A DNA stretch of 64,000 nt from an uncultured Chitinophaga sp. (GTDB lineage Bacteria > Bacteroidota > Bacteroidia > Cytophagales > Cyclobacteriaceae), in assembly GCA_902168205.1 (NCBI GenBank), contig CABHOK010000014.1:744001-808000 (forward strand), in the 5' to 3' direction. The translations under genes and the position numbers were made by a program. Position 1 is the stretch's first letter, and each line of letters opens with the position of its first letter. Below are positions 59,874 to 64,000 of this stretch, one piece after another. The notes under the pieces were generated by a model. The model was not told the DNA's origin and ran no database searches. It saw only the letters and a program-made list of their open reading frames with translations.

Positions 59874-62564
59874 ATGAGAAAAATTGTAATTCTGATAATG
59901 GCGCTGGCGCTGATGAACATAGCGCAGGCCCAGAAGAAGAGTGGTAACGCCACAACCAAAGAACCACCGCTCATTGACCGCGAATTGTTTTTTGATAATC
60001 CTGAAATTGCAGGAGGCCAGCTTTCTCCGGATGGCAGCATGATCAGCTTTCAAAAAGTTTACAAAGGCAAAATGAACATCTGGGTAAAGAAGTTCGATGA
60101 GTCTTTTGAAAAAGCAAAACCAGTAACGGCCGATACGCTGCGGCCGATCAGCGGCTACTTCTGGACGTACGACAGCAAGTATATTCTGTATGTGCAGGAT
60201 AAAGGCGGAAACGAAAACTTCAATGTGTATGCCGTAGATCCCAAGGCTGCAGCTGAGAAAAATACCGGGGTGCCGGCAGCGCGAAACGTAACTCCGATGG
60301 ACAACGTCCGCGCGTTGATCTATAACGTGTCACAAAAAGATCCGAATATACTTTGGGTCGGACTAAACAACCGCGATCAGGCGTGGCACGATCTGTATAA
60401 ACTGGAGATCAGTACCGGTAAACTTACCTTGCTGAAAGAAAACAAAGATCGCCTCACCGGTTTTTACTTTGACTGGGATGAAAACATTCGTGCCGCGACA
60501 CGTTCTGCCGATGACGGCAGCACTGAAATTCTTCGTGCTGATGCAGAAGGATTTTCCAAAATATACGACTGCGGTCCGCTGGAAAGTTGTGGTCCTGCAG
60601 GCTTCTTCGATAAAACCAACAAGAACCTGTATATACAGTCTAACAAAGGCGAAGCAGAAGATCTTGTAAAACTATATTTGTTAAATCCGGATACGAAAGC
60701 TGTTACACTGGTAGAAGGTGATCCGCTCAATAAAGTAGACTTCGGTGGCGTATATGTATCCGACAAAACAAAAGAGATCGTATACACAACCTATACCGAT
60801 GCTAAAACCCGCTGGTATTTTAAGGATAAGAACGCAGAAGCAAGCTATAATTTTCTGAAGTCCAAATTCCCGGGCAAAGAGGTGGCTATATCGTCACGTA
60901 CAAAAGATGAAAGCAAAGCGCTGGTTTCTGTGTATAGCGATGATGATCCGGGCTCGGTATATTTCTTTGATGTAGCGGGCAAGAAAGTAATCAAGCAATA
61001 TACCCCTCGTCCGAAGTTGCAGGCATTGCCGTTAGCAAAGATGGAGCCGATCACTTATAAATCATCTGATGGTTTAGAGATACCGGCATACCTTACGTTG
61101 CCACTTGGTAAAGAACCTAAGAATTTACCACTTATTGTATTTCCACATGGTGGTCCGTGGGCTCGCGACACATGGGGCTTCAACGGTTACGCACAATTTC
61201 TCGCGAACCGTGGTTATGCTGTGCTTGCACCAAACTTCCGTTCTTCAACCGGCTATGGTAAAAAATTCCTGAATGCCGGCAACGGTCAGTGGGGCGAGAA
61301 GATGCAGGATGACTTAACGTATGGTGTAAAACATCTTGTGAGCAAAGGTATAGTGGATGCTAAACGCGTAGGCATCATGGGCGGGTCATACGGTGGATAC
61401 GCTACCCTTGCCGGCCTTACATTTACTCCGGATGTATATGCAGCCGGTGTAGATATAGTTGGTCCATCAAACCTGTTAACACTGCTTAACTCGATCCCTC
61501 CTTACTGGGAAGCTATACGTAAAGTATTCTATATACGCATGGGCGATCCTGCTACTCCGGAAGGAAAAGCAAAACTTGAAAAGCAATCTCCGTTATTCTC
61601 AGCAAATAAAATCAAAGCTCCGTTGTTGGTAGTACAGGGTGCGAACGATCCGCGTGTAAAGAAAGCAGAGTCTGACCAGATTGTTTCTGCGCTGCGTGAT
61701 CTCGGTATAGCTGTAGAGTATATATGTGCGCCTGACGAAGGTCACGGTTTCCGTAATCCGGAAAATAACATGGCGATGCTGGCATACGCTGAGAAATTTT
61801 TGGCAAAGCACCTGGGTGGTCGTTACCAGGAAACGATGAAGCCGGAAGTGGCCAAGAAACAGCAGGCGATCATTGTAGATGTTAAGACTGTAAAGGTGGC
61901 AGATGCTACAGCGTCAGCACCAACTGAGTTGCCAAAGCCTTCGTCTGATCTGCAAGCTGGTAAATATAGCTATGCCTTTACCATGACGATGGGTGCACAG
62001 AACATGACGATGGACATGAATCGCGAAGTAAAATTCGAGAATGGAAAATGGTCTGTTACGGATGCTATAAAATCTGCCATGGGCGATATAGCCGAGCAAA
62101 ATCTGATCGAACCAAAAACGTTGAAGTGTCTGCAGCGCAATGTTAAACAGGGTCCTGTTACAGTAGTGTTGACTTATACCGACAAAGCTATAACGGGTTC
62201 TATGGACATTGGCAACGGACAGAAGAAGCCTATCGATGTAAAGCTTCAGAATCCGATTATCATTGACGGTGCCGGCTCTGACCTGGTGATTGCTCGCCTT
62301 CCGCTAAAGGAAAATTCCAGCACAGTTATCGAGATGTTAGATATACAGACATCACAGATCAAAAAGTATGAAGTAAAATTACTGGGTACAGAAAAGATAA
62401 CCGTACCTGCCGGTTCATTTGATACCTATAAAATTTCAGTGAACCAGGTTGATGGCGGAGAGAAAACTACATACTGGATTTCATCTACTGATAAGAGCAT
62501 GGTCCGCACGGAAGCGATCGTTCCGCAGATGGGTAATGCGAAGATGGTAGCTGAAAGGAAATGA
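59874..62564 (+). CDS. S9-family peptidase (prolyl oligopeptidase-like) with extra C-terminal domain
   Basis: 896 aa secreted serine peptidase with a signal peptide (RKIVILIMALALMNIAQAQ). N-terminal beta-propeller (about 35-390, WDENIRAATRS), then the alpha/beta hydrolase part with GGSYGGYA and catalytic S505, D592 in QGANDPRVKKAES and H624 in PDEGHGF, typical of the S9C acylaminoacyl group. After about residue 650 comes an additional 230-residue beta-rich part with VPAGSFDTYKI and TTYWISST, which resembles DUF3108 (periplasmic). The fusion is not standard for S9 enzymes. Followed by a terminator hairpin. Confidence 0.92.
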   Translation: MRKIVILIMALALMNIAQAQKKSGNATTKEPPLIDRELFFDNPEIAGGQLSPDGSMISFQKVYKGKMNIWVKKFDESFEKAKPVTADTLRPISGYFWTYDSKYILYVQDKGGNENFNVYAVDPKAAAEKNTGVPAARNVTPMDNVRALIYNVSQKDPNILWVGLNNRDQAWHDLYKLEISTGKLTLLKENKDRLTGFYFDWDENIRAATRSADDGSTEILRADAEGFSKIYDCGPLESCGPAGFFDKTNKNLYIQSNKGEAEDLVKLYLLNPDTKAVTLVEGDPLNKVDFGGVYVSDKTKEIVYTTYTDAKTRWYFKDKNAEASYNFLKSKFPGKEVAISSRTKDESKALVSVYSDDDPGSVYFFDVAGKKVIKQYTPRPKLQALPLAKMEPITYKSSDGLEIPAYLTLPLGKEPKNLPLIVFPHGGPWARDTWGFNGYAQFLANRGYAVLAPNFRSSTGYGKKFLNAGNGQWGEKMQDDLTYGVKHLVSKGIVDAKRVGIMGGSYGGYATLAGLTFTPDVYAAGVDIVGPSNLLTLLNSIPPYWEAIRKVFYIRMGDPATPEGKAKLEKQSPLFSANKIKAPLLVVQGANDPRVKKAESDQIVSALRDLGIAVEYICAPDEGHGFRNPENNMAMLAYAEKFLAKHLGGRYQETMKPEVAKKQQAIIVDVKTVKVADATASAPTELPKPSSDLQAGKYSYAFTMTMGAQNMTMDMNREVKFENGKWSVTDAIKSAMGDIAEQNLIEPKTLKCLQRNVKQGPVTVVLTYTDKAITGSMDIGNGQKKPIDVKLQNPIIIDGAGSDLVIARLPLKENSSTVIEMLDIQTSQIKKYEVKLLGTEKITVPAGSFDTYKISVNQVDGGEKTTYWISSTDKSMVRTEAIVPQMGNAKMVAERK

Positions 62565-62566
62565 AT

Positions 62567-62665
62567 CGTTATTCGTTGATAGTTATCCGTTAATCGTGAA
62601 AGAATGCACAAAATCCTCTGTGACTTTGTGCATTTTTTTTGTGTTCTCCGTGCAATGGATTTTAA
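62567..62665. repeat. Dispersed intergenic repeat, copy 2
   Basis: CGTTATTCGTT (62567-62577), AGTTATCCGT and GCAATGGATTTTAA (62652-62665) repeat the order of the 48402-48530 element. It lies right after the S9 peptidase gene and contains the terminator. Confidence 0.55.
62603..62640 (+). terminator. Terminator after the S9 peptidase gene
   Basis: AATGCACAAA (62603-62612) and TTTGTGCATT (62625-62634) form a 10-bp stem, followed by a T run to 62640. Confidence 0.88.
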
Positions 62666-62686
62666 CGATTAACCATTAACGATTAA

Positions 62687-63565
62687 TCACTTCCTATTCG
62701 CGAGATATACCCCTCCAATGATGCAGAGCATCCCTACAAAGTGTCCCACGCCTAATCTCTCACCATCCAACAAGCCCCACATCACCGCCACGATTGGCAA
62801 TGCATACGTAACTGAACTCGCGAAGAGGGCTGTACTCATTTTTACCAGGTGGTTGAAAAGTATAGTTGCTACCGCAGTACTCATCAAACCGAGTAATACA
62901 ATAAAACCAGCCGCCTGCCAGCCACCGGGTTGTGTTGTAAGCTTCGGTACAAAATCCGAGAAGCCGAATAAATATATAAGCGCCAGCGGACCGATCAACA
63001 GCAACGAAACACTGGTAATGGTAAGCGAACCAAGATCAGGTATTTTGAATTTGATGAGGTTGAGGTTCGATCCGTAACAAAAGCATGCGAGCACAATCAG
63101 CAGTGCAAATGCATTGAATCCTCCTATAGCACCATCGCTTCTGGATATACTGAGTATAATACCACCGGCAAATCCTAAAAGTATACCGACAATGGCTACT
63201 GTTTTAAAACGTAGTTTGAAAACAACGGCACCGATTAACATGGTAAAAATAGGTGTGAGTGTATTCATGATTCCGGCAACGGAACTATCCATGCGGGTTT
63301 GTGCTGTGGCAAACAAAAAGGCGGGTATAAATATACCGAGCATGCCGGAGGCAAAGAGTTTACCGTAATGATGCACGTGAAGTTCTTTCAGTCGCGTAAC
63401 CGCGAGTGGAATCAGAAACAAGGAAGCAGAAGCAACACGAAGTGCTCCGACTTCATCCGGAGAAAATACTTTCAGTCCTTGCTTAATGAGTATAAAGGAT
63501 GTTCCCCAGATGAGCGTAAGACTTACAAATAAAATAATGGAGGTGCCGCGATTGGAATCAGACAT
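62687..63565 (-). CDS. EamA-family (DMT) membrane transporter
   Basis: 292 aa from the ATG 63565 (longer frame adds a non-conserved stretch). About ten transmembrane helices in two EamA repeats: the first has LIWGTSFILIKQGL and SPDEVGALRVASASLFLIPL, the second starts near GGFNAFALLIVLACFCYGSN and contains FNHLVKMSTALFASSVTYALPIVAVMWG with the conserved P. EamA proteins export metabolites such as amino acids or nucleosides; cargo unknown. No regulator linked. Confidence 0.9.
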   Translation of the reverse strand: MSDSNRGTSIILFVSLTLIWGTSFILIKQGLKVFSPDEVGALRVASASLFLIPLAVTRLKELHVHHYGKLFASGMLGIFIPAFLFATAQTRMDSSVAGIMNTLTPIFTMLIGAVVFKLRFKTVAIVGILLGFAGGIILSISRSDGAIGGFNAFALLIVLACFCYGSNLNLIKFKIPDLGSLTITSVSLLLIGPLALIYLFGFSDFVPKLTTQPGGWQAAGFIVLLGLMSTAVATILFNHLVKMSTALFASSVTYALPIVAVMWGLLDGERLGVGHFVGMLCIIGGVYLANRK

Positions 63566-63759
63566 ATAGGTTAATGAGCAATGGGTAAAAAAAGAAAATA
63601 CGTTTTTATTCCTGTAAAGGTTTGCCAACTCAACCAGAATAAAAACCCGATTATTGCTAAAAAAATAAATTCAACTCTATACTACTCTACCCTCGCTGCT
63701 CGTGACAAAATTTGTCTGCGTAAGTCTGTCCCGATAATCATCGGGTAGCGGGAAAGAAA

Positions 63760-64000
63760 CTAAGCTGCCACAGAGCTATACGTATTAATCACATCATCCA
63801 GAATAGCAAGCACATCCGCTTCAGTCGGAGCCTCTACCAATCGCATACGGAACGGTTTGAAGTCATTAATACCTTTAAAGTAATTGGTATAGTGCCTGCG
63901 CATTTCGAATACACCCAGCTTGTCTCCCTTCCAGCGGATTGAAAACTCAAGGTGCTTTTTGGTAGCACGAACACGCTCAGCCATATCCGGAGGTGCTGGA
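63760..64000 (-). CDS. dusB: tRNA-dihydrouridine synthase, C-terminal part (window edge)
   Basis: The frame is open to the window end, so this is the 3' portion of a larger gene. The visible residues (ERVRATKKHLEFSIRWKGDK, EMRRHYTNYFKGINDFKPFR, ends TYSSVAA) match the C-terminal helical domain of DusB-type dihydrouridine synthases, which reduce uridine in the tRNA D-loop with FMN. The catalytic TIM-barrel part lies beyond the window. 80 residues visible here. Confidence 0.85.
   Translation of the reverse strand, partial: PAPPDMAERVRATKKHLEFSIRWKGDKLGVFEMRRHYTNYFKGINDFKPFRMRLVEAPTEADVLAILDDVINTYSSVAA

Noticed and set aside
63730-63745. CCCGAT-AATC-ATCGGG palindrome before the dusB 3' end
   Set aside because: No T run follows on either strand, so I did not call it a terminator. 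Short CCCGAT palindromes could be a dispersed element, but one copy is not enough.

Overview
The window looks like chromosomal DNA of a Bacteroidota bacterium, most likely in or near the order Cytophagales. Evidence: a secreted enzyme with a C-terminal type IX secretion (Por) sorting domain, a SusC-like TonB-dependent receptor with an STN domain, a FecR anti-sigma factor paired with an ECF sigma factor, Bacteroidota-typical small families (DUF4286, DUF4834), a long SecA, and several upstream boxes of the TAnnTTTG type used by the Bacteroidota primary sigma factor. I see no tRNA, rRNA, CRISPR array, transposase or prophage. No stretch longer than 300 bases lacks a gene. Both ends cut a gene: a GNAT acetyltransferase on the left and the 3' part of a tRNA-dihydrouridine synthase on the right.

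Region 1-13.4 kb: a GNAT enzyme, small hypotheticals, a DNA topoisomerase IB and a YciE/YciF ferritin-like protein. These are followed by a complete Mla-type lipid ABC transporter operon, then envelope and stress proteins: an lmo0937-like micro-protein, a glycine-zipper OmpA lipoprotein, two DUF748/AsmA-like proteins with basic tails, a YtxH/holin-like trio, two single-domain response regulators and a general-stress pyridoxamine-oxidase-like protein. Region 13.4-21 kb: a signalling block in which rpoN (sigma-54), an NtrC-type activator, a PAS histidine kinase and a REC-PAS hybrid kinase form one minus-strand operon, with a divergent CHASE3 kinase.

Region 21-28 kb: a likely phytate-use locus (ECF sigma, FecR, TonB receptor, acidic lipoprotein, beta-propeller phytase). 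Region 28-37.5 kb: RluA-type pseudouridine synthase, a PIN-domain gene with an unusual 262-residue partner, homogentisate dioxygenase, and a Gfo/Idh/MocA - DUF1080 - GMC oxidoreductase set that suggests 3-keto-sugar chemistry. Region 37.6-48.4 kb: housekeeping genes carB, dapF and secA, with a SPOR lipoprotein and an AsmA-like protein.

Region 48.4-58.7 kb is the most accessory-looking part. It is visibly A/T-richer in places. It holds an XRE regulator followed by 21-bp-period direct repeats, a sporadically distributed TIGR04141/DUF6119-like protein, a glyoxalase-fold protein divergent from a frameshifted HxlR regulator with a perfect palindromic operator between them, a multidomain pectate lyase, a DinB-like protein and several unassigned proteins. 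Region 58.7-64 kb returns to core functions: hemE, an S9 peptidase with an extra C-terminal domain, an EamA transporter and dusB.

The candidates I rate most worth following up are the TIGR04141/DUF6119 gene with its XRE neighbour and repeats, the PIN/262-residue pair, the HxlR operator plus frameshift, and the sigma-54 circuit.
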